Of a DNA stretch of 6,208 nt, positions 6,149 to 6,208 are shown piece after piece. The number at the start of each line of letters is the position of its first letter. Position 1 is the first letter of the stretch. Location of the stretch: NCBI GenBank assembly GCA_964647255.1, contig CAZYGI010000143.1, forward strand, positions 1 to 6,208, written 5' to 3'. This stretch comes from CAWJEL01 sp964647255. Lineage in GTDB: Bacteria; Chloroflexota; Anaerolineae; CG2-30-64-16. The notes beneath the pieces are model-generated. The model was given only the letters and a program-made list of their open reading frames with translations. It was not told the DNA's origin and searched no databases. The position numbers and the translations under genes are program-made.

Positions 6149-6208
6149 AGCGGTTCGTAGTAACGCCTTCAGTCGTTCAGCGGTTCGTAGTAACGCCTTC
6201 AGTCGTTC
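6148..6208. repeat. 30-bp repeat array 2, diverged from array 1, right end outside window
   Basis: There are two identical units at 6148-6177 and 6178-6207, and the next base fits a third. The 10-mers in order are CAGCGGTTCG, TAGTAACGCC, TTCAGTCGTT. Length, orientation and most positions match array 1. The core differs: AACGCC TTCA GTCGTT instead of AACGAC TTTA GTCGTT. The two arms therefore no longer match at one stem position (C against T). It begins 22 bp after the stop codon of the TPR gene and runs off the window. Confidence 0.93.

Noticed and set aside
1..6208. Mobile element or defence island
   Set aside because: There is no transposase, integrase, phage gene, toxin-antitoxin pair or nuclease. 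Only short non-coding repeats are present.

Overview
The window is GC-rich bacterial DNA with five protein genes, all on the + strand, separated by two unrelated families of short tandem repeats. A run of exactly 100 N inside one repeat array shows that this is a scaffolded draft, probably metagenome-derived. The gene styles, the GC-rich codon use and the abundant short intergenic repeats suggest a Chloroflexota (Anaerolineae-like) bacterium. That is an inference from style; the window holds no rRNA or marker gene to prove it.

Layout: (1) 1-290, an 87-bp tandem repeat that is cut by the left edge and runs almost to the next start codon. (2) 301-1059, the ATPase of a nitrate/sulfonate/taurine-type ABC importer, with no permease or binding protein in view. 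(3) 1062-1090, a candidate promoter, followed by glgA (glycogen/starch synthase, GT5) at 1140-2642. (4) 2645-2675, a terminator-like hairpin that merges into a 30-bp palindrome-bearing repeat array (2671-2920, interrupted by the gap). (5) 2945-4147, a long-form alanyl-tRNA editing protein (AlaX type with a DHHA1-like tail). (6) 4148-4235, a leader with inverted repeats. (7) 4236-5132, a metallo-beta-lactamase-fold protein lacking several canonical metal ligands, followed 3 bp later by a membrane-anchored TPR protein (5136-6125). (8) 6133-6208, another hairpin and a second, diverged array of the 30-bp repeat, cut by the right edge.

The genes do not form one pathway. The ATPase serves solute uptake, GlgA makes storage glucan and the AlaX protein does translation quality control. 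Only the MBL-TPR pair looks like a tight functional unit. The most unusual features are the MBL active site, in which three canonical metal-site positions are changed, and the two 30-bp arrays. Each array follows a stop codon, begins with the same 10-bp sequence GTGCGGCCAG and carries a diverged version of the same hairpin core. I see no phage, transposase, CRISPR or defence system.
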